Shown piece after piece: positions 37,101-49,334 of a stretch of 64,000 nucleotides of DNA. Source of the DNA: Eunapius fragilis (lineage: Eukaryota > Porifera > Demospongiae > Spongillida > Spongillidae); the NCBI GenBank assembly GCA_963681505.1, contig OY811986.1, positions 6,279,738 to 6,343,737 on the forward strand. Direction: 5' to 3'. A program made the position numbers and the translations under genes. The notes beneath the pieces were generated by a model. It searched no databases, was not told the origin of the DNA, and saw only the letters and a list, made by a program, of their open reading frames with translations. The first letter of the stretch is position 1, and the number at the start of each line of letters is the position of its first letter.

Positions 37101-40100
37101 TAGTGGGATTGGTAGTGGGATTGGTAGAGGGATTGGTAGTGGGATTGGTAGTGGGATTGGTAGTGGGATTGGTAGTGGGATTGGTAGTGGGATTGGTAGT
37201 GGGATTAGTAGTGGGATTAGAAGAAGTAGTGGAAGTGGTAGTGGGATTGGTAGTGGGATTTATAGTGGTAATTCTAGTGGTAGTGGGATTGGTAGGGGAA
37301 TTGGTAGTGGTAGTGGTAGTGGGATTGGTAGTGGTAGTGGTAGTGGGATTGGTAGTGGGATTGGTAGTGGGATTGGTAGTGGGATGGGTAGTGGTAGTGG
37401 TAGTGGGATTGGTAGTGGTAGTGGTAGTGGTAGTGGGATTGGTAGTGGGATTGGTAGTGGGATTGCTAGTGGGAATGGTAGTGGGATTGATAGTGGGATT
37501 GGTTGTGGTAGTGGTAATGGGATTGGTAGTGGGATTGGTTGTGGGATTGCTAGTGGGATTGGTAGTGGGATTGGTAGTGGAATTGGTAGTGGTAGTGGTA
37601 GTGGGATTGGTAGTGGGATTGGTAGTGGGATTGGTAGTGGGATTAGTATTGGTAGTGGTAGTGGGATTGGTAGTGGTAGTGGTAGTGGTAGTGGTAGTGG
37701 GATTGGTAGTGGGATTGGTAGTGGGATTGGTAATGGGATTGGTAGTGGGATTGGTAGTGGGATTGGTAGTGGGATTGGTAGTGTTAGTGGTAGTGGGATT
37801 GGTAGTGGGATTGGTAGTGGGATTGGTAGTGGGATTGGTAGTGGGATTGGTAGTGGGATTGGTAGTAGGATTGGTAGTGGGATTGGTAGTGGGATTGGTA
37901 GTGGGATTGGTAGTGGGATTGGTAGTGGGATAGGTAGTGGGATTGGTAGTGGATTGGTAGTGGGATTGGTAGTGGGATTGGTAGTGGGATTGGTAGTGGG
38001 ATTGGTAGTGGGATTGGTAGTGGGATTGGTAGTGGGATTGGTAGTGGGATTGGTAGTTGGATTGGTAGTGGGATTGGTAGCGGGATTGGTAGTGGGATTG
38101 GTAGTGGGATTGGTAGCGGGATTGGTAGTGGGATTGGTAGTGGTAGTGGTAGTGGGATTGTTAGTGGAATTGGTAATGGGATTGCTAGTGGGATTGGTAG
38201 TTTGATTGGTAGTGGGATTGGTAGTGGGAATTGTAGTGGTAGTGGTAGTGGGATTGGTAGTGGGATTGGTAGTGGGATTGGTATTGGGATTGGTAGTGGG
38301 ATTGGTAATGGGATTGGTAGAGGGATTGGTAGTGGGATTGGTAGTGGGATTGGTAGTGGGATTGGTAGTGGTACTGGTAGTGGGATTGGTAGTGGGATTG
38401 GTAGTGGGATTGGCAGTGGGATTGGTAGTGGGATTGGTAGTGGGATTGGTAGTGGGATTGGTAGTGGGATTGGTAGTGGGATTGGTAGTGGGATTAGTAG
38501 AAGTAGTGGTAGTGGTAGTGGGATTGGTAGTGGGATTTATAGTGGTAATTCTAGTGGTAGTGGGATTGGTAGGGGAATTGGTAGTGGTAGTGGTAGTGGG
38601 ATTGGTAGTGGTAGTGGTAGTGGTAGTGGTAGTGTTATAGGTAGTGGGATTGGTAGTGGGATTGGTAGTGGGATAGGTAGTGGGATTGGTAGTGGGATTG
38701 GTAGTGGGATTGGTAGTGGGATTGGTAGTGGGATTGGTAGTGGGATTGGTATTGGGATTGGTTGTGGTAGTGGTAGTGGTAGTGGGATTGGTAGTGGGAT
38801 TGGTAGTGGGATTGGTAGTGGGATTGGTAGTGGGATTGGCAGTGGGATTGGTTGTGGGATTGGTAGTGGTAGTGGTAGTGGTAGTGGGATTGGTAGTGGG
38901 ATTAGTAGAAGTAGTGGTAGTGGTAGTGGGATTGGTAGTGGGATTTATAGTGGTAATTCTAGTGATAGTGGGATTGGTAGGGGAATTGGTAGTGGTAGTG
39001 GTAGTGGGATTGGTAGCGGTAGTGGTAGTGGGATTGGTAGTGGGATTGGTAGTGGTAGAGGTAGTGGGATTGGTAGTGGGATTGGTAGTGGGATTGGTAG
39101 TGGGATTGGTAGTGGGATTGGTAGTGGGATTGGTAGTGGGATTGGTAGTGGGATTGGTAGTGGTAGTGCTAGTGGGATTGGTAGTGGGATTGGTAGTGGG
39201 ATTGGTAGTGGGATTGGTAGTGGGATTGGTAGTGGGATTAGTAGAAGTAGTGGTAGTGGTAGTGGGATTGGTAGTGGGATTTACAGTGGAAATTCTAGTG
39301 GTAGTGGGATTGGTAGGGGAATTTGGTAGTGGTAGTGGGATTGGTAGTGGTAGTGGTAGTGGGAATGGTAGTGGGATTGGTAGTGGTAGTGGTAGTGGGA
39401 ATGGTAGTGGGATTGGTAGTGGTAGTGGTAGTGGGATTGGTAGTGGGATTGGTAGTGGGATTGGTAGTTGGATTGGTAGTGGTAGTGGTAGTGGGATTGG
39501 GAGTGGGATAGGTAGTGGGATTGGTTGTGGGATTGGTAGTGGGAATGGTAGTGGAATTGGTAGTGGGATTGGTAGTGGGATTGGTAGTGGGATTGGTAGT
39601 TGTAGTGGTAGTGGGATTGGTAGTGGTAGTGGTAGTGGTAGTGGTAGTGGGATTGGTAGTGGGATTGGTAGTGGGATTGGTAGTGGGATTGGTAGTGGGA
39701 TTGGTAGTGGGATTGGTAGTGGGATAGGTAGTGGGATTGGTAGTGGGATTGGTAGAGGGATTGGTAGTGGGATTGGTAGTGGGATTGGTAGTGGGATTGG
39801 TAGTGGTAGTGGTAGTGGTAGTGGGATTGGTAGTGGGATTGAAAGTGGGATTGGTAGTGGGATTGGTAGTGGGATTGGTAGTGGGATTGGTAGTGGGATT
39901 GGTTGTGGGATTGGTAGTGGTAGTGGTAGTGGTAGTGGGATTGGTAGTGGGATTAGTAGAAGTAGTGGTAGTGGTAGTGGGATTGGTAGTGGGATTGGTA
40001 GTGGGATTGGTAGTTGGATTGGTAGTGGTAGTGGTAGTGGGATTGGGAGTGGGATAGGTAGTGGGATTGGTTGTGGGATTGGTAGTGGGAATGGTAGTGG

Positions 40101-43100
40101 GATTGGTAGTGGGATTGGTAGTGGGATTGGTAGTGGGATTGGTAGTTGTAGTGGTAGTGGGATTGGTAGTGGTAGTGGTAGTGGTAGTGGTAGTGGGATT
40201 GGTAGTGGGATTGATAGTGGGATTGGTAGTGGGATTGGTAGTGGGATTGGTAGTGGGATTGGTAGTGGGATAGGTAGTGGGATTGGTAGTGGGATTGGTA
40301 GAGGGATTGGTAGTGGGATTGGTAGTGGGATTGGTAGTGGGATTGGTAGTGGTAGTGGTAGTGGTAGTGGGATTGGTAGTGGGATTGAAAGTGGGATTGG
40401 TAGTGGGATTGGTAGTGGGATTGGTAGTGGGATTGGTAGTGGGATTGGTTGTGGGATTGGTAGTGGTATTGGTAGTGGTAGTGGGATTGGTAGTGGGATT
40501 AGTAGAAGTAGTGGTAGTGGTAGTGGGATTGGTAGTGGGATTTACAGTGGTAATTCTAGTGATAGTGGGATTGGTAGGGGAATTGGTAGTGGTAGTGGTA
40601 GTGGGATTGGTAGCAGTAGTGGTAGTGGGATTGGTAGTGGGATTGGTAGTGGTAGTGGTAGTGGGATTGGTAGTGGGATTGGTAGTGGGATAGGTAGTGG
40701 TAGTGGTAGTGGGATTGGTAGTGGTAGTGGTAGTGGTAGTGGGATTGGTAGTGGGATTGGTAGTGGGATTGGTAGTGGGATTGGTAGTGGGATTGGTAGT
40801 GGGATTGGTAGTGGGATTGGTAGTGGGATTAGTAGTGGGATTGGTAGTGGGATTGGTAGTGGTAGTGGTAGTGGGATTGGTAGTGGGCTTGGTAGTGGGA
40901 TTGGTAGTGGGTTTGGTAGTGGGATTGGTAGTGGGATCGGTAGTGGGATTGGTAGTGGGATTGGTAGTGGGATTGGTAGTGGGATTTGTAGTGGTCGTGG
41001 TAGTGGTAGTGGGATTGGTAGTGGGATTGGGATTGGTAGTGGGATTGGTAGTGGGATTGGTAGTGGGATTGGTAGTGGGATTGGGAGTGGGATTGGTAGT
41101 GGGATTGGTAGTGGGATTGGTTGTGGGATTGGTAGTGGGATTGGTAGAAGTAGTGGTAGTGGTAGTGGGATTGGTAGTGGGATTTCTAGTTGAAATTCTA
41201 GTGGTAGTGGGATTGGTAGGGGAATTGGTAGTGGTAGTGGTAGTGGGATTGGTAGTGGTAGTGTTAGTGGGATTGGTAGTGGGATTGGTAGTGGTAGTGG
41301 TAGTGGGAATGGTAGTGAGATTGGTAGTGGTAGTGGTAGTGGGATTGGTGGTGGGATTGGTAGTGGGATTGGTAAGGGGATTGGTAGTGGGATTGGTAGT
41401 GGGATTGGTAGTGGTAGTGGTAGTGGGATTGGTAGTGGGATTGGTAGTGGGATTGGTAGTGGGATTGGTAGTGGGATTGGTAGTGGGATTGGTAGTGGGA
41501 TTGATAGTGGGATTGGTAGTGGGATTGGTAATGGTAGTGGTAGTGGTAGTGGGATTGGTAGTGGGATTGGGATTGGTAGTGGGATTGGTAGTGGGATTGG
41601 TAGTGGGATTGGTAGTGGAATTGGTAGTGGGATTGGTAGTGGGATTGGTTGTGGTAGTGGTAGTGGGATTGGTAGTGGTAGTGGTAGTAGTAGTGGTATT
41701 GGGATTGGTAGTGGGCATGGTAGTGGGATTGGTAGTGGGATTGGTAGTGGGATTGATAGTGGGATTGGTAGTGCGAGTGGTAGTGGGATTGGTAGTGGGT
41801 TTGGTAGTGGGATTGGTAGTGGGATTGGTAGTGGGATTGGTAGTAGGATTGGTAGTGGTAGTGGTAGTGGGATTGGTAGTGGGATTGGTAGTGGGATTGG
41901 TAGTTGGATTGGTAGTGGGATTGGTAGTGGGATTGGTAGTGGGATTGGTAGTGGGTTTGGTAGTGGGATTGGTAGTGGGATTTGTAGTGGTAGTGGTAGT
42001 GGTAGTGGGATTGGTAGTGGGATTGGGATTGGTAGTGGTAGTGGTAGTAGTAGTGGTAGTGGGATTGGTAGTGGGATTGGTAGTGGGATTGGTAGTGGGA
42101 TTGGTAGTGGGATTGGTAGTGGGATTGGTAGTGGGATTGGTAGTGGGATTGGTAGTGGGTTTGGTAGTGGGATTTGTAGTGGGATTGGTAATGGGATTGG
42201 TAGTGGGATAGGTAGTGGGATTGGTAGTGGGATTGGTAGTGGGATTGGTAGTGGGATTGGTAGTGGTGGTAATGGGATTGGTAGTGGTAGTGGTAGTGGT
42301 AGTGGGATTGGTAGTGGGATTGGTAGTGGGATTGGTAGTGGGTTTGGTAGTGGGATTGGTAGTGGGATTGGTAGTGGGATTGGTAGTGGGATAGGTAGTA
42401 GGATTGGTAGTGGGATTGGTAGTGGGATTGGTAGTGGGTTTGGTAGTGGGATTGGTAGTGGGATTGGTAGTGGGATTGGTAGTGGGATAGGTAGTAGGAT
42501 TGGTAGTGGGATTGGTAGTGGGATTGGTAGTGGGATTGGTAGTGGTGGTAATGGGATTGGTAGTGGTAGTGGTAGTGGTAGTGGGATTGGTAGTGGGATT
42601 GAAAGTGGGATTGGTAGTGGGATTGGTAGTGGGATTGGTAGTGGGATTGGTAGTGGGATTGGTTGTGGGATTGGTAGTGGTAGTGGTAGTGGTAGTGGGA
42701 TTGATAGTGGGATTGGTAGTGGGATTGGTTGTGGGATTGGTAGTGGGATTGGTAGAAGTAGTGGTAGTGGTAGTGGGATTGGTAGTGGGATTTATAGTGG
42801 AAATTCTAGTGGTAGTGGGATTGGTAGGGGAATTGGTAGTGGTAGTGGAAGTGGGAATGGTAGTGAGATTGGTAGTGGTAGTGATAGTGGGATTGGTAGT
42901 GGGATTGGTAGTGGGATTGGTAGTGGTAGTGGTAGTGGGATTGGTAGTGGGATTGGTAGTGGGATTGGTAGTGGGATTGGTAGTGGGATTGGTAGTGGGA
43001 TTGGTAGTGGGATTGATAGTGGGATTGGTAGTGGGATTGGTAGTGGTAGTGGTAGTGGTAGTGGGATTGGTAGTGGGATTGGGATTGGTAGTGGGATTGG

Positions 43101-44643
43101 TAGTGGGATTGGTAGTGGGATTGGTAGTGGAATTGGTAGTGGGATTGGTAGTGGGATTGGTTGTGGTAGTGGTAGTGGGATTGGTAGTGGTAGTGGTAGT
43201 AGTAGTGGTAGTGGGATTGGTAGTGGGATTGGTAGTGGGATTGGTAGTGGGATTGGTAGTGGGATTGGTAGTGGGATTGATAGTGGGATTGGTAGTGGGA
43301 TTGGTAGTGGTAGTGGTAGTGGTAGTGGGATTGGTAGTGGGATTGGGATTGGTAGTGGGATTGGTAGTGGGATTGGTAGTGGGTTTGGTAGTGGGATTGG
43401 TAGTGGGATTTGTAGTGGTAGTGGTAGTGGTAGTGGGATTGGTAGCGGGATTGGGATTGGTAGTAGTAGTGGTAGTGGGATTGGTAGTGGGATTGGTATT
43501 GGGATTGGTAGTGGGATTGGTAGTAGGATTGGTAGTGGGATTGGTAGTGGGATTGGTAGTGGGATTGGTAGTGGGTTTGGTAGTGGGATTGGTAGTGGGA
43601 TTGGTAGTGGGATTGGTAGTGGGATTGGTAGTGGTAGTGGTAGTGGGATTGGTAGTGGGATTGGTAGTGCGATTGGTAGTTGGATTGGTAGTGGGATTGG
43701 TAGTGGGATTGGTAGTGGGATTGGTAGTGGGATTGGTAGTGGGATTGGTAGTGGGATTGATAGTGGGATTTGTAGTGGTAGTGGTAGTGGTAGTGGGATT
43801 GGTAGTGGGATTGGGATTGGTAGTGGGATTGGTAGTGGGATTGGTAGTGGGATTGGTAGTGGGATTGGGATTGGTAGTGGGATTGGTAATGGGATTGGTA
43901 GTGGGATTGGTAGTGGGATTGGTAGTGGGATTGGTAGTGGGATTGGTAGTGGGATTGGTAGTGGTAGTGGTAGTGGGATTGGTAGTGGTAGTGGTAGTGG
44001 TAGTGGGATTGGTAGTGGGATTGGTAGTGGGATTGGTAGTGGGATTGGTAGTGGGATTGGTAGTGGGATTGGTAGTGGGATTGGTAGTGGGATTGGTAGT
44101 GGGATTGGTAGTGAGATTGGTAGTGGGATTGGTAGTGGGATTGGTAGTGGGATTGGTAGTTGGATTGGTAGTGGGATTGGTAGTGGGATTGATAGTGGGA
44201 TTGGTAGTGGGATTGGTAGTGGGATTGGTAGTGGGATTGGTAGTGGGATTGGTAGTGGGATTGGTAGTGGTAGTGGTAGAGGTAGTGCGATTGGTAGTGG
44301 GATTGTAAATGGTAGTGGTAGTGGTAGTGGGATTGGTAGTGGGATTGGTAGTGGGATTGGTAGTGGTATTGGTAGTGGGATTGGTAGTGGGATTGGTAGT
44401 GTGATTGGTAGTGGGATTGGTAGTGGGATTGGTAGTGGGATTGGTAGTGGGATTGGTAGTGGGATTGGTAGTGGGATTGGTAGTGGGATTGGTAGTGGGA
44501 TTGGTAGTGGTAGTGGTAGTGGGATTGGTAGTGGGATTGGTAGTGGGATTGGTAGTGGTAGTGGTAGTGGTAGTGGGATTGGTAGTGAGATTGGTAGTGG
44601 GATTGCTAGCGGGATTGGTAGTGGGATTGGTAGTGGGATTGGT
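34148..44643 (+). repeat. Minisatellite C, array 2 (10.5 kb)
   Basis: The array is 12 bp GGGATTGGTAGT units with many 6 bp half-units. It begins GGGATTGGTAGCGGG, followed by a unique GGTAACCGAAGTGG marker. It contains a 1.9 kb tandem duplication at its start, repeated AATTCTAG islands, and near its end the GATTGTAAATGG marker. Occasional indels that are not multiples of three (GGTAGATTGG, GTAGTGTAGTGG, GTGGATTGG) occur mainly in the first 4 kb, unlike the later arrays. The final stretch, with GCTAGCGGG and then GGTATTATTACAG, matches the ends of arrays 3-6. Confidence 0.97.
34173..37890 (+). repeat. Tandem duplication of about 1.9 kb inside array C2
   Basis: The block beginning GGTAACCGAAGTGG at 34173 recurs from 36086, offset 1,913 bp. 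Shared ordered markers are GTAGTGTAGTGGAAG, GTCTGATTGG, GATTAACAGTGG, GGTTGCGTGAATGG, GGTGGTGGTAG, GGTGGTGGG, GGTCATGGG, GGTACTGG, AATTCTAG and GGGATGGGTAG. The second copy is 96 bp shorter in total through loss of several whole units. Confidence 0.9.
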
Positions 44644-45308
44644 ATTATTACAGATTGAACCCGTGAAAGTGCAGCAATTGGTCGCAGCGCGCCGAATTGT
44701 GCCGAATTGTTGCAGATTGTTGCAGATTGATCCCGCGATAATGCAGCAATCCATCGCAGCGCTCCGAATTGCGCCGAATTGATACAGATTGATCCCGTGA
44801 AAGTGCAGCAATCTGTCGCATCGCGCCGAATTGCGCTGAGTTGTTACAGATTGATCCCGTGAATGTGCAGCAATCGTTCGTTCCACGCCGAATTGCGCCG
44901 AATTGTTACAGATTGGTCCAGCCGAAGCGCACCAATCCGTCCATGCGCGACTAAATGTGCCGAATTGTTACAGATAGAACCCGTGAAAGTGCACCAATCC
45001 GTCGCAGCGCGCCGAATTGCGCCGAATTGTTACAGATTGATCCCATGAAAGTGCAGCAATCCGTCGCAGCACGCCGAATTGCGCTGAATTGTTACAGATT
45101 TGTCCCGGTGAAAGTGCAGCAATCCGTTGCAGCGCGCCGAATTGCGCTGAATTGTTACAGATTGAACCCGTGAAAGTTCAGCCATTGGTCGCAGCGCTCC
45201 GAATTGTGCCGAATTGTTGCAGATTGATCCCGCGATAATGCAGCAATCCGACGAAGCGCGCCGAATTGATACAGATTGATCCTGTGAAAGTGCAACAATC
45301 TGTCGCAG
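44644..45308 (+). repeat. Minisatellite D, block 2 (665 bp)
   Basis: The block opens ATTATTACAGATTGAACCC and ends CTGTCGCAG before the C-array start GGGATTGGTATAGTG. It contains the extra 10 bp step TTGCAGATTG near 44.71 kb, and the CGTTCGTTCCACGCC and CATGCGCGACTAAATG units. It is the shortest D form and lacks two segments (about 124 and 114 bp) seen in later blocks. Confidence 0.95.
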
Positions 45309-47366
45309 AGGGATTGGTATAGTGTGATTAGGATTGGTAGTGGTATTGGCAGTGGGATTGGTAGTGGGATTGGTAGTGGGATTGGTTGTGGGATTGGTAG
45401 TGGGATTGGTAGTGGTAGTGGTAGTGGGATTGGTAGTGGTAGTGGTAGTGGTAGTGGGATTGGTAGCGGGATTGGGATTGGTAGTAGTAGTGGTAGTAGT
45501 AGTGGTAGTGGGATTGGTAGTGGGATTGGTATTGGGATTGGTAGTGGGATTGGTAGTAGGATTGGTAGTGGGATTGGTAGTGGGATTGGTAGTGGGATTG
45601 GTAGTGGGTTTGGTAGTGGGATTGGTAGTGGGATTGGTAGTGGGATTGGTAGTGGGATTGGTAGTGGTAGTGGTAGTGGGATTGGTAGTGGGATTGGTAG
45701 TGCGATTGGTAGTTGGATTGGTAGTGGGATTGGTAGTGGGATTGGTAGTGGGATTGGTAGTGGGATTGGTAGTGGGATTGGTAGTGGGATTCAAAGTGGG
45801 ATTTGTAGTGGTAGTGGTAGTGGTAGTGGGATTGGTAGTGGGATTGGGATTGGTAGTGGGATTGGTAGTGGGATTGGTAGTGGGATTGGTAGTGGGATTG
45901 GTAGTGGGATTGGGATTGGTAGTGGGATTGGTAATGGGATTGGTAGTGGGATTGGTAGTGGGATTGGTAGTGGGATTGGTAGTGGGATTGGTAGTGGGAT
46001 TGGTAGTGGTAGTGGTAGTGGGATTGGTAGTGGTAGTGGTAGTGGTAGTGGGATTGGTAGTGGGATTGGTAGTGGGATTGGTAGTGGGATTGGTAGTGGG
46101 ATTGGTAGTGGGATTGGTAGTGGGATTGGTAGTGGGATTGGTAGTGGGATTGGTAGTGAGATTGGTAGTGGGATTGGTAGTGGGATTGGTAGTGGGATTG
46201 GTAGTGGGATTGGTAGTGGGATTGGTAGTGGGATTGATAGTGGGATTGGTAGTGGGATTGGTAGTGGGATTGGTAGTGGGATTGGTAGTGGGATTGGTAG
46301 TGGGATTGGTAGTGGTAGTGGTAGAGGTAGTGCGATTGGTAGTGGGATTGTAAATGGTAGTGGTAGTGGTAGTGGGATTGGTAGTGGGATTGGTAGTGCG
46401 GTTGGTAGTGGTATTGGTAGTGGGATTGGTAGTGGGATTGGTAGTGTGATTGGTAGTGGGATTGGTAGTGGGATTGGTAGTGGGATTGGTAGTGGGATTG
46501 GTAGTGGGATTGGTAGTGGGATTGGTAGTGGGATTGGTAGTGGTAGTGGTAGTGGGATTGGTAGTGGGATTGGTAGTGGGATTGGTAGTGGTAGTGGTAG
46601 TGGGATTGGTAGTGGTAGTGGTAGTGGTAGTGGGATTGGTAGTGGGATTGGTAGTGGGATTGGTAGTGGGATTGGTAGTGGGATTGGTAGTGGGATTGGT
46701 AGTGGGATTGGTAGTGGGATTGGTAGTGGGATTGGTAGTGAGATTGGTAGTGGGATTGGTAGTGGGATTGGTAGTGGGATTGGTAGTGGGATTGGTAGTG
46801 GGATTGGTAGTGGGATTGGTAGTGGGATTGGTAGTGAGATTGGTAGTGGGATTGGTAGTGGGATTGGTAGTGGGATTGGTAGTGGGATTGGTAGTGGGAT
46901 TGGTAGTGGGATTGATAGTGGGATTGGTAGTGGGATTGGTAGTGGGATTGGTAGTGGGATTGGTAGTGGGATTGGTAGTGGGATTGGTAGTGGTAGTGGT
47001 AGAGGTAGTGCGATTGGTAGTGGGATTGTAAATGGTAGTGGTAGTGGTAGTGGGATTGGTAGTGGGATTGGTAGTGGGATTGGTAGTGGTATTGGTAGTG
47101 GGATTGGTAGTGGGATTGGTAGTGTGATTGGTAGTGGGATTGGTAGTGGGATTGGTAGTGGGATTGGTAGTGGGATTGGTAGTGGGATTGGTAGTGGGAT
47201 TGGTAGTGGGATTGGTAGTGGGATTGGTAGTGGTAGTGGTAGTGGGATTGGTAGTGGGATTGGTAGTGGGATTGGTAGTGGTAGTGGTAGTGGTAGTGGG
47301 ATTGGTAGTGAGATTGGTAGTGGGATTGCTAGCGGGATTGGTAGTGGGATTGGTAGTGGGATTGGT
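45309..47366 (+). repeat. Minisatellite C, array 3 (2.06 kb)
   Basis: It starts GGGATTGGTATAGTGTG then ATTAGGATTGG and ends GCTAGCGGG, then GGTATTATTACAG. It contains two GATTGTAAATGG markers (46350 and 47028). Its first roughly 1.1 kb matches the start of array 4 almost base for base, with one visible difference: GATTCAAAGTGG near 45.79 kb against GATTGATAGTGG. Confidence 0.96.
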
Positions 47367-48031
47367 ATTATTACAGATTGAACCCGTGAAAGTGCAGCAA
47401 TTGGTCGCAGCGCGCCGAATTGTGCCGAATTGTTGCAGATTGTTGCAGATTGATCCCGCGATAATGCAGCAATCCATCGCAGCGCTCCGAATTGCGCCGA
47501 ATTGATACAGATTGATCCCGTGAAAGTGCAGCAATCTGTCGCATCGCGCCGAATTGCGCTGAGTTGTTACAGATTGATCCCGTGAATGTGCAGCAATCGT
47601 TCGTTCCACGCCGAATTGCGCCGAATTGTTACAGATTGGTCCAGCCGAAGCGCACCAATCCGTCCATGCGCGACTAAATGTGCCGAATTGTTACAGATAG
47701 AACCCGTGAAAGTGCACCAATCCGTCGCAGCGCGCCGAATTGCGCCGAATTGTTACAGATTGATCCCATGAAAGTGCAGCAATCCGTCGCAGCACGCCGA
47801 ATTGCGCTGAATTGTTACAGATTTGTCCCGGTGAAAGTGCAGCAATCCGTTGCAGCGCGCCGAATTGCGCTGAATTGTTACAGATTGAACCCGTGAAAGT
47901 TCAGCCATTGGTCGCAGCGCGCCGAATTGTGCCGAATTGTTGCAGATTGATCCCGCGATAATGCAGCAATCCGACGAAGCGCGCCGAATTGATACAGATT
48001 GATCCTGTGAAAGTGCAACAATCTGTCGCAG
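47367..48031 (+). repeat. Minisatellite D, block 3 (665 bp)
   Basis: Nearly identical to block 2 at an offset of 2,723 bp, including the 10 bp TTGCAGATTG step. One visible difference is GCAGCGCTCCG in block 2 against GCAGCGCGCCG here, near the 3' end. Together with array C3 it forms one full composite unit duplicated in tandem. Confidence 0.95.
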
Positions 48032-49334
48032 AGGGATTGGTATAGTGTGATTAGGATTGGTAGTGGTATTGGCAGTGGGATTGGTAGTGGGATTGGTAGT
48101 GGGATTGGTTGTGGGATTGGTAGTGGGATTGGTAGTGGTAGTGGTAGTGGGATTGGTAGTGGTAGTGGTAGTGGTAGTGGGATTGGTAGCGGGATTGGGA
48201 TTGGTAGTAGTAGTGGTAGTAGTAGTGGTAGTGGGATTGGTAGTGGGATTGGTATTGGGATTGGTAGTGGGATTGGTAGTAGGATTGGTAGTGGGATTGG
48301 TAGTGGGATTGGTAGTGGGATTGGTAGTGGGTTTGGTAGTGGGATTGGTAGTGGGATTGGTAGTGGGATTGGTAGTGGGATTGGTAGTGGTAGTGGTAGT
48401 GGGATTGGTAGTGGGATTGGTAGTGCGATTGGTAGTTGGATTGGTAGTGGGATTGGTAGTGGGATTGGTAGTGGGATTGGTAGTGGGATTGGTAGTGGGA
48501 TTGGTAGTGGGATTGATAGTGGGATTTGTAGTGGTAGTGGTAGTGGTAGTGGGATTGGTAGTGGGATTGGGATTGGTAGTGGGATTGGTAGTGGGATTGG
48601 TAGTGGGATTGGTAGTGGGATTGGTAGTGGGATTGGGATTGGTAGTGGGATTGGTAATGGGATTGGTAGTGGGATTGGTAGTGGGATTGGTAGTGGGATT
48701 GGTAGTGGGATTGGTAGTGGGATTGGTAGTGGTAGTGGTAGTGGGATTGGTAGTGGTAGTGGTAGTGGTAGTGGGATTGGTAGTGGGATTGGTAGTGGGA
48801 TTGGTAGTGGGATTGGTAGTGGGATTGGTAGTGGGATTGGTAGTGGGATTGGTAGTGGGATTGGTAGTGGGATTGGTAGTGAGATTGGTAGTGGGATTGG
48901 TAGTGGGATTGGTAGTGGGATTGGTAGTGGGATTGGTAGTGGGATTGGTAGTGGGATTGATAGTGGGATTGGTAGTGGGATTGGTAGTGGGATTGGTAGT
49001 GGGATTGGTAGTGGGATTGGTAGTGGGATTGGTAGTGGTAGTGGTAGAGGTAGTGCGATTGGTAGTGGGATTGTAAATGGTAGTGGTAGTGGTAGTGGGA
49101 TTGGTAGTGGGATTGGTAGTGCGGTTGGTAGTGGTATTGGTAGTGGGATTGGTAGTGGGATTGGTAGTGGGATTGGTAGTGGGATTGGTAGTGGTAGTGG
49201 TAGAGGTAGTGCGATTGGTAGTGGGATTGTAAATGGTAGTGGTAGTGGTAGTGGGATTGGTAGTGGGATTGGTAGTGCGGTTGGTAGTGGTATTGGTAGT
49301 GGGATTGGTAGTGGGATTGGTAGTGTGATTGGTA

